A stretch of 39,458 bases of DNA from a virus. Positions 23,692 through 31,732 of this stretch are shown here, in pieces (within the stretch, counting starts at the first letter, position 1; each line of letters starts with the position of its first letter). Under the pieces are notes generated by a model, which saw nothing but the letters and a program-made list of their open reading frames with translations, ran no database searches and had not been told where the DNA came from. The DNA lies in IMG/VR virus record IMGVR_UViG_3300050021_000824, positions 1 to 39,458 of that record; one strand, given 5' to 3'. The position numbers and the translations under genes are program-made.

Positions 23692-24453
23692 ATGGAAGAT
23701 AAATTAAAAGATACCGGGTTTGTTGGAGATCTTGAATGGATATTTAACCAGGAAGGATCCGGAACGAGGTTTTATAAATCGAGCGTTTACTTTCCTGATA
23801 ATATTTTGAATCCCACAACCAACAGCGGAATTACTATCGACCCCGGAGTTGATATTGGAAACTGCGACAGAGCGACCGCTTTGGCTGTAATGAGTTTTTA
23901 TCAAAATGAAGAATTATTGTCTTCCTCATTAAAAAGTTTATTGATAACTGCAATTGGAAAGAAAGGGAAATCTGCAGCTACATGGATGGCTGAGCATAGA
24001 AAATTTTTCAAGAATGTTTTTAATGTCCCGATTCATTTAGCAATCCAGGTATTGCAATATTATTCCGCTCCGGGTTATTGGGAGCCTCTTCAAGAGGTAA
24101 TGCCTGATCTGTTGACGATAAGCAATCCATCGCTTAAGAAGGCTGTGCATACATCTTTGCTGAGTATGGCTTATAACCGGGGATGTGCTAAAACTATTGC
24201 GCTTGCAAGAAATGCGATTACCAGGCATGACTTTAGTTTGCTGGCAGATGAGATCCTGACGGTGAAAAGCTGCAATGCGGGTTTGAACGACAGAAGAAAA
24301 GATGAAAGTCTTCTAATTAAATCTGCTTTAACCCTTGGGAACAGATTCCAGATAATAATTAATAGTGATATCAATCCCATGCCTCTTACCACAATTACAG
24401 TGGGAGATACCGAGGATTATTTATTAACTCATTTACCTGAGGTGATGGTATGA
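23692..24453 (+). CDS. endolysin, pesticin/lysozyme-like
   Basis: A 253-residue cell-wall hydrolase. Residues 15-60 carry the lysozyme-like pattern: a catalytic Glu (Glu21 in FNQEGSG), then TNSGITIDPGVDIG with Asp54, as in pesticin-type muramidases, where the motif is SGVTIGxGVDLG. A helical lobe (about residues 60-210) follows. There is no signal peptide, so it depends on the holin-like protein encoded next. The start is four bases after the gp36 stop. Confidence 0.72.
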   Translation: MEDKLKDTGFVGDLEWIFNQEGSGTRFYKSSVYFPDNILNPTTNSGITIDPGVDIGNCDRATALAVMSFYQNEELLSSSLKSLLITAIGKKGKSAATWMAEHRKFFKNVFNVPIHLAIQVLQYYSAPGYWEPLQEVMPDLLTISNPSLKKAVHTSLLSMAYNRGCAKTIALARNAITRHDFSLLADEILTVKSCNAGLNDRRKDESLLIKSALTLGNRFQIIINSDINPMPLTTITVGDTEDYLLTHLPEVMV

Positions 24454-24725
24454 GACAATCATTATCAAAATTATTTGTATGGCTAGGTAAAGCTCAGAGT
24501 GAAGATAATGAACATCCTTCCTCAATGAGAATGAATATTACTAATCTTTCTTTCCAATGGGTTAGTGTTATTTCAATAGTGACTATATGGACTGCTTATA
24601 AACATCCGGAATATATACTTGCCCTGGCCGGACTGTTAATTGGCGGGATATTGGGAGCGTTGGGCGTTAAGGCTTATCAGAAGGGAAAAGAACAGGACGT
24701 TCCGTCTCCGGAGGTGAAACAATAA
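24450..24725 (+). CDS. holin-like membrane protein
   Basis: A 91-residue protein with two hydrophobic helices (about residues 36-48 and 55-73, PEYILALAGLLIGGILGALG), a charged N terminus and a Lys/Glu-rich C terminus. It overlaps the endolysin stop by ATGA and is directly followed by the spanin-like gene. Size and topology suit a small holin, but holins have no universal sequence motif, so the call rests on context. Confidence 0.6.
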   Translation: MRQSLSKLFVWLGKAQSEDNEHPSSMRMNITNLSFQWVSVISIVTIWTAYKHPEYILALAGLLIGGILGALGVKAYQKGKEQDVPSPEVKQ

Positions 24726-25465
24726 TGCTGAAGAAATATTCACTGGCAGGGATACTTGGAATTTTAGCTCTTCACCTGTTTGGAATAATAGGCGCATGGA
24801 TAGGACGCGGCGAATGGGATAAGAGTAAGATGGCAACTGTTAATACTTCCTCAAAGGTATCATATCATAGCGTGGTGTTGAAGCAGGGTAAACCGGACAC
24901 AAGTTTTGCGTCTGTTTCTGTTCAGATAAAAGAACGGATCAGACATGGTGAAGCAGGATTTGAAAATAGTCCTGGTGTAGATAATTCGGAACCTGGGAAC
25001 CCGATGGTTATGGATCAGGGAACAGGGAATTCAGGAACGATGGATCAGGTAACTGCCGGAAGATCGGGGTTTACGAGGATCCACAAGGAAGTGACTGAAA
25101 CGGATGGAACGATTTCTTTAGATCTGAAAACTTATCCGGGTGTTGATTCTGTTGATATAGCCGCGACATACCAGGGGAAGCAAAGGGAGATTAAGCAGAC
25201 GGATACTTTGGAGAAAAAAGATTCCAGCAATACTGATACGCGCGAAGTTTTTACTATTGAACCGGCGAGCATATGGAAGCTAAACTTTGGGACATCGCAA
25301 TTTTATGGTGACGGATTCATATTGAATAAATATATAGATCTGAATTATTCGAAAAAGATATGGTTCTTTTATCTTACTGCCGGCGGCGGAGTGATGAATG
25401 AATTTGGAGCCGGGTTAAAGGACTTAAAGCTGCATACTAAAATTGAAATAGGAATATCGCTATGA
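24725..25465 (+). CDS. membrane-anchored spanin-like or lysis protein
   Basis: A 246-residue protein with one N-terminal hydrophobic segment (residues 6-27, SLAGILGILALHLFGIIGAW) and a large periplasmic part. The middle is flexible (Gly, Asn, Ser and Thr), and the end is beta-rich (about residues 180-246, SIWKLNFGTSQFYGDGF and IWFFYLTAGGG). The position after endolysin and holin suggests a spanin role in outer-membrane disruption; the beta-rich end differs from classical coiled-coil inner spanins and could interact with the outer membrane. The call is inferential. Confidence 0.45.
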   Translation: MLKKYSLAGILGILALHLFGIIGAWIGRGEWDKSKMATVNTSSKVSYHSVVLKQGKPDTSFASVSVQIKERIRHGEAGFENSPGVDNSEPGNPMVMDQGTGNSGTMDQVTAGRSGFTRIHKEVTETDGTISLDLKTYPGVDSVDIAATYQGKQREIKQTDTLEKKDSSNTDTREVFTIEPASIWKLNFGTSQFYGDGFILNKYIDLNYSKKIWFFYLTAGGGVMNEFGAGLKDLKLHTKIEIGISL

Positions 25466-25578
25466 GTTTTTTGCAGATATGCGGAGTTCTTTTTTTAGTT
25501 GAAGCCGGGGTGGCCGTTGCTCTTGTTTGTGTTAGAATAGGCTTCTGGATACATTTTAAGTTTTGGGGATGCGACTGA
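25462..25578 (+). CDS. 38-residue single-pass membrane peptide
   Basis: A small frame starting with ATG overlapping the spanin-like stop (ATGA) and ending with TGA that overlaps the next ATG (TGATG). Nearly all of it is one membrane helix (about residues 3-25, FLQICGVLFLVEAGVAVALVC). The exact overlaps on both sides favour a real coupled gene. It may be a small lysis regulator; no homology is recognised. Confidence 0.45.
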   Translation: MSFLQICGVLFLVEAGVAVALVCVRIGFWIHFKFWGCD

Positions 25579-26048
25579 TGGCTTATACAGAACCATTAAA
25601 TATTAAAGGTGCAAAGGATCTTGTTAAGACTACTCTTGAAGCCGCGATCCTGAAGCTTGAGAACCCGGAGGATGTTGTTAAAGTTGAGTATCCGCTATCG
25701 GTAGAGGAATATAAGCTTAATCAACCGAAGGGCGCATTACTAGTTTTTTACAAAGGCGGAGAATATAAGGATACCAAGTTAGAAAATGCAATTCACCAGG
25801 ACAGGAATATGCATATCGGGGTAATGGCGGTGATAAAGAAGAAGCAGAGCGGTATGGATCCCGAAGATTATATCGATTTCTGCAGGACCGCATTGACCGG
25901 ATTGGAAATAGCAGTAACCAGGGGAGATAATAAATCATTTCCGATAGCGGATGAATGGATAAAGGAAGAAGGCGGGGAATGGTGGTATATAATAACTGTT
26001 GTAATACCAACTTTAAACATTGAACAAGAAATTTTAGATAATCAATAA
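25578..26048 (+). CDS. tail completion protein, Mu gp37-like
   Basis: A 156-residue protein of the gp37 type (DUF1834 / Gp37 family), a tail terminator or completion protein. Its start is the ATG at 25578 overlapping the previous stop; an upstream TTG at 25563 is less likely. Typical features are an N-terminal helical part, the GALLVFYKGGEYKDT strand pair and a C-terminal GGEWWYIITVVIPTLN. It precedes the tail tube gene by twelve bases. Confidence 0.65.
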   Translation: MAYTEPLNIKGAKDLVKTTLEAAILKLENPEDVVKVEYPLSVEEYKLNQPKGALLVFYKGGEYKDTKLENAIHQDRNMHIGVMAVIKKKQSGMDPEDYIDFCRTALTGLEIAVTRGDNKSFPIADEWIKEEGGEWWYIITVVIPTLNIEQEILDNQ

Positions 26049-26060
26049 GAGGAAATTATC

Positions 26061-26972
26061 ATGAGTGCTGTAGGAATAAAACAAATTTTACTATGCGATA
26101 TAGGTCATTTAAGAAATGCTCCCCGATATTGCGTTGCAATGGGGATGGGAGATGCGGCAACATTTGATCGCACCGAAGTTCCGGTTAAAGGGAATAATGA
26201 TGAGGATTTTGAAGGGACGGTTAATCATAAACATTCTTTCAAAACCTTTCAGTTCGGCGCAGCTGACTTGGCTTATCTTTTATATTACTGCAAGATAGGG
26301 GGGGCAGACCTTGAGGCAGTAGGTCAGAAGATTAGTAATGGCATTTATACCGGGGTTTATGATTATACCGGTGCTAACCCGATGGGGGTTGAATTTGAAT
26401 TGCTCCAGTCATCCAAGGAAAGGTCCATACTGATAACTGCTGAAGCTGCATTTGAAACAACAACGGACCGCAATATAATGCAAAACGCTAATTCTATTGT
26501 GCCGATTGATTTAAATGCACTGGGATTAGGGCATAGAGGGGTCCAGCCCGGGAAATATGTGGCACCATCTATCTCAACGCTTTATAATCCGCAGGGAACA
26601 GCCTTATGCAATGGTTATCAAATAATTGACAGAGTATATTCAATCAAATGCGATGCTGTAAAAAAAGAATTTAACCGCAGCCAGGTAAACTGGTTGATTT
26701 TTAATTTTGTACTTACAATCGACAAAGTGAATGCATGGGAATTGGTTGAATATCTTACCAGGGACCGTAATGCTTCTTTAAGACTGGATGAGAATGCGGG
26801 CAACGGTTCTTTCTCATATATCTTCGATTCAAATTTATTCTGGAGAAAAACGGAACTGAATATTTCAAAAACAGTAGGTAATATAAAATTAACATTTAAC
26901 CGCAAAATATCTGTTGGGGATATAGCGATAGATATTATTAACAATACTTTTACTGTATCGGGACAGGTTTAA
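26061..26972 (+). CDS. probable major tail tube protein
   Basis: A 303-residue beta-rich protein located right after the gp37-like gene and far upstream of the tape measure, the standard place of the major tail protein in a non-contractile tail. It has a ribosome binding site (AGAGGAAATT). Its alternating hydrophobic strands (VEFELLQSSKERSILITAEAAFETT and VNWLIFNFVLTIDKV) fit a tube protein. There is no sheath gene nearby. I do not recognise the family by motif, so the call rests on context and composition. Confidence 0.55.
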   Translation: MSAVGIKQILLCDIGHLRNAPRYCVAMGMGDAATFDRTEVPVKGNNDEDFEGTVNHKHSFKTFQFGAADLAYLLYYCKIGGADLEAVGQKISNGIYTGVYDYTGANPMGVEFELLQSSKERSILITAEAAFETTTDRNIMQNANSIVPIDLNALGLGHRGVQPGKYVAPSISTLYNPQGTALCNGYQIIDRVYSIKCDAVKKEFNRSQVNWLIFNFVLTIDKVNAWELVEYLTRDRNASLRLDENAGNGSFSYIFDSNLFWRKTELNISKTVGNIKLTFNRKISVGDIAIDIINNTFTVSGQV

Positions 26973-27009
26973 AATATTTTAGAATTTAAAAAATTTAAGG
27001 AAAATTAAG

Positions 27010-27651
27010 ATGGCCGTAAAAGTAGTTAATATAAATGTTGATGCCAGCATATATAATACGATCGATATAGCTGATGTTGATGCAGCATATGGGAATTTAT
27101 TATTCCAAGCCCTTAGTGATGGTGCTAATGTTTTTAATAAGAGCACGGCATCGTCGGATGGAGTTATAGTTACAGGCTTAACAAAGTATACTGTTTTTAT
27201 TCCAATTCAAGATGCTCAATTACTTCGGGGTGTATCCTGCAATTATATATTGTATAGAATTGTTATGACTGCGCCAGACGGAATAAATGCTTCTTTAAGA
27301 ACATTGCAAGAAGTGGCTCACGGAACTATGACGGTTTCGAATCTCATAGGAGAAATTTCCACAGAAATTAACTATACTAATTCCGACGGGCAGAAATTTA
27401 TTACTCAGAATTATACAGCTTTACCAACTGATGATACTATTTTTGTTACAGCTGCTGCCGAGGAGACTATTACTCTGCCGGATAATACGTTAATGGTAGG
27501 AAAAAGAATTCGTATAAAAAGACTCAGCGCCAGTGTAGCGAATGTTGTGATTGAAAATCATGCTGGGGATACGATTACTACTTTAGTGGAAGGTATTCTA
27601 GATAATGTGGAGGTGGAGGCAACACCCGATGCATGGGAAATATTCAATTAA
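27010..27651 (+). CDS. structural protein with tail-fibre-like C-terminal domain
   Basis: A 213-residue protein. Residues 1-115 are beta-rich (GVIVTGLTKYTVFIPIQDAQLL). Residues 130-213 match a repeated phage fibre domain: NYTALPTDDTIFVTA, then TITLPDNTLMVGKRIRIKRL, and a final aromatic WEIFN. Such domains usually end receptor-binding or decoration proteins. No signal peptide is present, unlike the next four genes. Confidence 0.55.
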   Translation: MAVKVVNINVDASIYNTIDIADVDAAYGNLLFQALSDGANVFNKSTASSDGVIVTGLTKYTVFIPIQDAQLLRGVSCNYILYRIVMTAPDGINASLRTLQEVAHGTMTVSNLIGEISTEINYTNSDGQKFITQNYTALPTDDTIFVTAAAEETITLPDNTLMVGKRIRIKRLSASVANVVIENHAGDTITTLVEGILDNVEVEATPDAWEIFN

Positions 27652-27691
27652 TAAAAGATAATAACACAATATATCATTGGAGCGAAACAAC

Positions 27692-28078
27692 ATGGATATA
27701 AGAAAGGTATTTTTAGTAATATTATTATTCTCGGGAATAATTTTCGGGCAAAGAGAAATCTTTACCACCAGCAGGATATGGGTGTCACAAGACACTGTGA
27801 CTTCAACTACTATCGATTGGAGTTTGGGGAACGCCTTTACTAAGGGAATAACAACCGGTGCGGTCTCAATAAGTTTTACCAATACAGTTAATGGTCAACA
27901 AATTACAGTAGCTATTTATAATTCGAGTACAGCAACACTATCCTGGACTTGCTCTGGGGCAACAATATATTGGCCTGATAGAACCGTTCCAACTCAAACC
28001 ACGGGTGGTAAGACTGATGTCTATAGCTTTGTAAGAGTTGGCAACAAAATATATGGTACTGTTATACAGAATTTTTAA
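27692..28078 (+). CDS. exported beta-rich protein
   Basis: A 128-residue protein with a signal peptide (MDIRKVFLVILLFSGIIFG, then Gln-Arg at the predicted mature end). ATG 27692 with an upstream GGAG is preferred over the frame start at 27677. The mature part is Thr/Ser/Gly-rich and resembles the same fibre domain as the preceding gene (AVSISFTNTVNGQQITVAIY, then WPDRTVPTQTT), so it may be an exported relative of it. Confidence 0.55.
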   Translation: MDIRKVFLVILLFSGIIFGQREIFTTSRIWVSQDTVTSTTIDWSLGNAFTKGITTGAVSISFTNTVNGQQITVAIYNSSTATLSWTCSGATIYWPDRTVPTQTTGGKTDVYSFVRVGNKIYGTVIQNF

Positions 28079-28086
28079 GGAATAAT

Positions 28087-29571
28087 ATGAAAAAAATAAT
28101 TTTATTAATATGGTTTATTATCAGCTCAATATTGACGCAGGCGCAGTTCAATAATTTTGCTTTTATACAATCAAATATTTCACCCCCGACTTACAATGTT
28201 TGGTATGTTGATGGAGATGCAACAGGTAACGGAAATGGTTTGAGTTGGACTAATGCTTCAACTACTGTTGCAGGTTTACCATGGAGTTCCATTAATGGAG
28301 GTGATATAGTATATGTTTCTGGTGGATCTGATTCAACTGTTTACCCGAAAGATGGGGTTACAGGAAAAGTTGTTACTAGTGGAATTATCACTATCACTCA
28401 TGGCACAGATGCAGGACATAATGGAAGGGTGATTTTTGCACAATCAGGGATACCCACAGGAAGTAAAAGCTCATTTGAATTATCAGCTTGTCAGAATATT
28501 AAACTTTATGGTTTAACCTTTAAGACAGCCGTTACTGCTGCTTATGGTGAAGCTATCCTTAAAATTACTGGATGTACAAATTGCATAATAGATCACGATA
28601 CTATTTATAATAATTTATATGGACATGGTTATAATGACGGAGGAAATGGATTTGGTATTTATATGAATGGTTCGAGCGGCCATCCAAGTAAGAAGATTAC
28701 AATAACAAATAATTATATAGAGTGTTTCACCAATAATACTTTAGCAAGAGCAGATGATGGTAGAGACCCGATTTGGACAGGGAGCAACTATGGTGGACAT
28801 ACTATTATGAATAATAGTATAATTAGCCATGATGCATATACAACTAATTCCCATCCCGATTTAATTCAAATGACCAACGAAGGGTCAGATAGTAATTTCG
28901 TATTTACAGTTGCAAATAATTTCATGATGATGAAGGCAGATTCTTCATCAAACGGCCAATGTTTTTATTCTACAGTTACACTGGATAACAGATTTGAAAT
29001 TTATAATAATATAATGGTTAACTCTGCTAATCCGAGTACAGGTATAACAATACAATATATATATGGTGGTGGTGGAAGTCCACATCATACTGCAAGAATT
29101 TATAATAATACGATTATAACTAAGGGTATATTTTTAGCAATGTATGATACAGATACCTTGATGATAAAAAATAATATTTTAATAAATGCAAGTAACAGTT
29201 CCAGTCAGATTTGTATTGGTTTAGACTCACTTTCTTTCAGTGAAACACCTGTTCTTCAAGTGGATTATAACCATTATTGGAGATGGATGGGTACAAACAG
29301 TCATTTTATTAGTGCAAGATCCGGTGGTGGTACATATTATTCAGCATTCACAGACTGGAAAGCATCGAACGGGGGGATATATGATCAGCATAGTGATACT
29401 GGCTCGGTAAGTTTTGTTAATCTTTGGGGAACTAACGCTATGGATTATAAACTGACAATAGGTTCAATGGGTATAGATCAAGGAACAAATCTATCTTCAA
29501 TATTTACCAACACCTATGATGGAATTACAAGATCGGGCACGTGGGACATGGGTGCATTTGAGTTTCCCTAA
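28087..29571 (+). CDS. exported right-handed beta-helix protein
   Basis: A 494-residue protein with a signal peptide (residues 1-19, ending TQAQ) and a right-handed parallel beta-helix. The opening WYVDGDATGNGNGLSWTNAS, a GGDIVYVSGG turn and many N-N-x-I/V coils (NNYIECF, YNNIMVNS, YNNTIITK) are characteristic. The end GTWDMGAFEFP is the usual terminus of such secreted proteins in Bacteroidota. Beta-helix proteins bind or cleave polysaccharides; no catalytic residues can be identified here. Possible roles are capsule depolymerisation, host-surface modification or an unusual receptor-binding protein. Confidence 0.75.
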   Translation: MKKIILLIWFIISSILTQAQFNNFAFIQSNISPPTYNVWYVDGDATGNGNGLSWTNASTTVAGLPWSSINGGDIVYVSGGSDSTVYPKDGVTGKVVTSGIITITHGTDAGHNGRVIFAQSGIPTGSKSSFELSACQNIKLYGLTFKTAVTAAYGEAILKITGCTNCIIDHDTIYNNLYGHGYNDGGNGFGIYMNGSSGHPSKKITITNNYIECFTNNTLARADDGRDPIWTGSNYGGHTIMNNSIISHDAYTTNSHPDLIQMTNEGSDSNFVFTVANNFMMMKADSSSNGQCFYSTVTLDNRFEIYNNIMVNSANPSTGITIQYIYGGGGSPHHTARIYNNTIITKGIFLAMYDTDTLMIKNNILINASNSSSQICIGLDSLSFSETPVLQVDYNHYWRWMGTNSHFISARSGGGTYYSAFTDWKASNGGIYDQHSDTGSVSFVNLWGTNAMDYKLTIGSMGIDQGTNLSSIFTNTYDGITRSGTWDMGAFEFP

Positions 29572-29610
29572 TAAGTAAAGGAATAATCAACTTTAAATCA
29601 GAGAAAATTT

Positions 29611-30231
29611 ATGAAATTATTTAATGGAACGGGAATTATAGGACTGGGCTTGTTGATGCTGGCGCTGATGGTGTTTGCTTTTGGCGGGAGTGCGAGGGGG
29701 GCGACTGCACCGGGGGACAGCGTGTTTACTCCGCTGATGGATTACAGGGGGTTTGCTGATGAAGCCAGAACTCCAGGCGGGACCGAACATGCAAAGATGG
29801 TTTATATAACCAATCCTCAGGATATAGGTTCCGGAGGATCCGGAGGGGATGCTTCAAATGCTCATCTCGATTCTATTAAGGCTCAGGTAAACAGATTAAT
29901 CCCTTACTTAACAAATATTAAATCTGGACTGGATAGTCTTTGGTCAATTTCGGAATCAAATAACATTACAACTGCTTTAATAGATTCAGTTAATCATACT
30001 AATGATAGTTTGTTAACCACTTATACTAATTGGGTGCAATGGAGTTTCTCGGCAGATTCATCCTATGAAGTTGATTTCAATAAAAATTTTACTAATCCAA
30101 AAACATTTACCGCAGGTACAGCATATACAACGAAACCATTACCCATTAGTGGGCATGATAAATTATATATGAGAAAGAAAAGTACTTCCGCAGGATATAT
30201 GCATAGGAATCTTGTTTCGGAAGGAAAATAA
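29611..30231 (+). CDS. exported protein of unknown function
   Basis: A 206-residue protein with a strong N-terminal hydrophobic signal (GLGLLMLALMVFAFGGSARGA), cleavable after Ala. A Gly/Ser-rich linker (GSGGSGGD) follows at residues 73-81, then a helical region and a beta-rich C terminus. The leader stretch 29640-29740 is richer in G and C than its neighbours. No family was recognised. It is the third consecutive exported protein. Confidence 0.5.
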   Translation: MKLFNGTGIIGLGLLMLALMVFAFGGSARGATAPGDSVFTPLMDYRGFADEARTPGGTEHAKMVYITNPQDIGSGGSGGDASNAHLDSIKAQVNRLIPYLTNIKSGLDSLWSISESNNITTALIDSVNHTNDSLLTTYTNWVQWSFSADSSYEVDFNKNFTNPKTFTAGTAYTTKPLPISGHDKLYMRKKSTSAGYMHRNLVSEGK

Positions 30232-30233
30232 TA

Positions 30234-31106
30234 ATGAAGAAGAATTTAATATTCATATTATTTCTAACACCTATTTTGTGTTTTGGGCAAATAGTTACAG
30301 GTCAAACCCTTGGAAGTAAAAATGGAATATCAACACCTTCAAAAATATTGGGTAAAAATGGAATATTTATTCCCACAAGAAAGCAAAGCATTTCAGTTGT
30401 TGTCCCAACGGTAACAACTATTACCAAATCAGTTATTGATTTTACATCTGAAGGTGCGGGGGGCAATGTTACTTCTGATGGTGGTGCTACTGTAACAGCA
30501 AGAGGTGTTTGTTGGGGAACTTCTGCTAATCCAACTGTTTCGGGTTCTCATACAACCAATGGAACTGGTACAGGAATTTTCACAAGTACAGTGACTGGGT
30601 TAGATACCACAAGTACATGGCACTTTAGAGCTTATGCAACGAATAGTGCGGGTACAGGTTATGGTGGTGATTCTACTTTTCAAATAAGAACTAATACGCT
30701 TTTATATCATGCTTGGTTAAAGAATAGTGGTGGTAACATAATTGCCGATAACTTTATACCTGATAGACAAACAACCAATACTTTAGGTCAAGGTGTTAGC
30801 TGGAATTGTTCAGATGGTGTGTTGACGTCAGGTTGGATGGGGCATTATAACAATGAATTACAAGATGGTAGTTGGGCAATATCAGTCAATCCTAATGGTG
30901 ACGATGTAATGTTTACGGATGCAACTGGAGGCGAAGGTGGTAGCGGAATAGTTGGTTACGATAGTGGGTATTATATTAATGATTTATATACTATTGCCAC
31001 ATTATGCAATAATGATGGTGACGTTGGTTGTTACATACAGGATGGTGATGGCGTGTCAACCTTTCTTCAGGTATTTATTACTCATAAAATACCATATAAC
31101 CCATGA
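30234..31106 (+). CDS. exported protein with fibronectin-like domain
   Basis: A 290-residue protein with a signal peptide (residues 1-18, ending CFGQ). Residues 60-150 match the beta-sandwich repeat common in Bacteroidota secreted proteins: GGNVTSDGGATVTARGVCWG, then SGSHTTNGTGTG and FRAYATNSAGTGYGGDS. The C-terminal half is Gly/Asn/Asp-rich. There is no type IX sorting domain. It starts two bases after the previous stop, so it is part of the same exported block. Confidence 0.6.
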   Translation: MKKNLIFILFLTPILCFGQIVTGQTLGSKNGISTPSKILGKNGIFIPTRKQSISVVVPTVTTITKSVIDFTSEGAGGNVTSDGGATVTARGVCWGTSANPTVSGSHTTNGTGTGIFTSTVTGLDTTSTWHFRAYATNSAGTGYGGDSTFQIRTNTLLYHAWLKNSGGNIIADNFIPDRQTTNTLGQGVSWNCSDGVLTSGWMGHYNNELQDGSWAISVNPNGDDVMFTDATGGEGGSGIVGYDSGYYINDLYTIATLCNNDGDVGCYIQDGDGVSTFLQVFITHKIPYNP

Positions 31107-31139
31107 AAATGAGAGTAACTAAAATATTGAATAACTCAT

Positions 31140-31574
31140 ATGCATAATAGTGAAAAGTTTAAGTTCCTGGATAAGGACGGTAATGAGAAAGAATTTGAAT
31201 CGGTTCCTTATTCTTTTGACCTGGAAGATAATGTTCTGGTGAACCGGTTTGGAAAAGATACGTTAGAGGAGTTTGTAAGAACCCATATTCTAAATTTTAA
31301 GATAACGGCTGATCATATTAAAGAGGATTTTCCAAGGCTTCTGGTGGGTGATCTGAGTATTATAAATTTCCGCAAACAGGAAGGACAATATTATGACGAG
31401 ATGCGGAAGGTATACTATTTTTTTTTGGAATTCGATTCCAATGCACAGTTGAGGTTATCGAAACAATTAGCCGAAACCATTGCTTCGAATTTAGAGACAC
31501 TGAAAACGACTTTAGATGGAATATCGAAGACTATCTCCATTCCGGTGAGCGGAAAGAATATTATAAACAGTTAA
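31140..31574 (+). CDS. tail assembly chaperone (lambda gpG-like)
   Basis: A 144-residue acidic-basic protein directly upstream of the tape measure gene. This is where siphophages encode the chaperone that binds the tape measure protein during tail assembly. Sequence similarity to lambda gpG is not evident, but its helical C-terminal part and the long open -1 frame beneath its end fit the class. Translation shifting into that frame would make a gpGT-like product. Confidence 0.6.
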   Translation: MHNSEKFKFLDKDGNEKEFESVPYSFDLEDNVLVNRFGKDTLEEFVRTHILNFKITADHIKEDFPRLLVGDLSIINFRKQEGQYYDEMRKVYYFFLEFDSNAQLRLSKQLAETIASNLETLKTTLDGISKTISIPVSGKNIINS

Positions 31575-31732
31575 TTACTGATAATAATCCCCAGGTGCTG
31601 AAGTTCGTTAATGCTAATTTCTGCGAATGTGAGTTCACAAAATTTACTGCGAGAAAACTTACGAATACCATTTCACAAATCGAATATAATAACCACGTGA
31701 TTGAAAAAATGAAAAGAGAAAACAATGGCTGA
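31550..31732 (+). CDS. -1-frame extension of tail chaperone (gpT-like)
   Basis: The -1 frame relative to the chaperone is open from 31397 to TGA at 31730-31732 and has no good start of its own. Its sequence past the chaperone stop reads like a real protein (EYYKQLITDNNPQVLKFVNA, then FTARKLTNTISQIEYNNHV), and its stop overlaps the tape measure ATG at 31725. The most lambda-like slip site is C-GGA-AAG at 31550-31556 (lambda uses G-GGA-AAG); a run of nine T at 31418-31426 is a second candidate. The shift site is inferred. Confidence 0.6.
   Translation, partial: RKEYYKQLITDNNPQVLKFVNANFCECEFTKFTARKLTNTISQIEYNNHVIEKMKRENNG

Noticed and set aside
27692-31106. Diversity-generating retroelement acting on the exported proteins
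   Set aside because: No reverse transcriptase gene or template/variable repeat pair was seen in the window.
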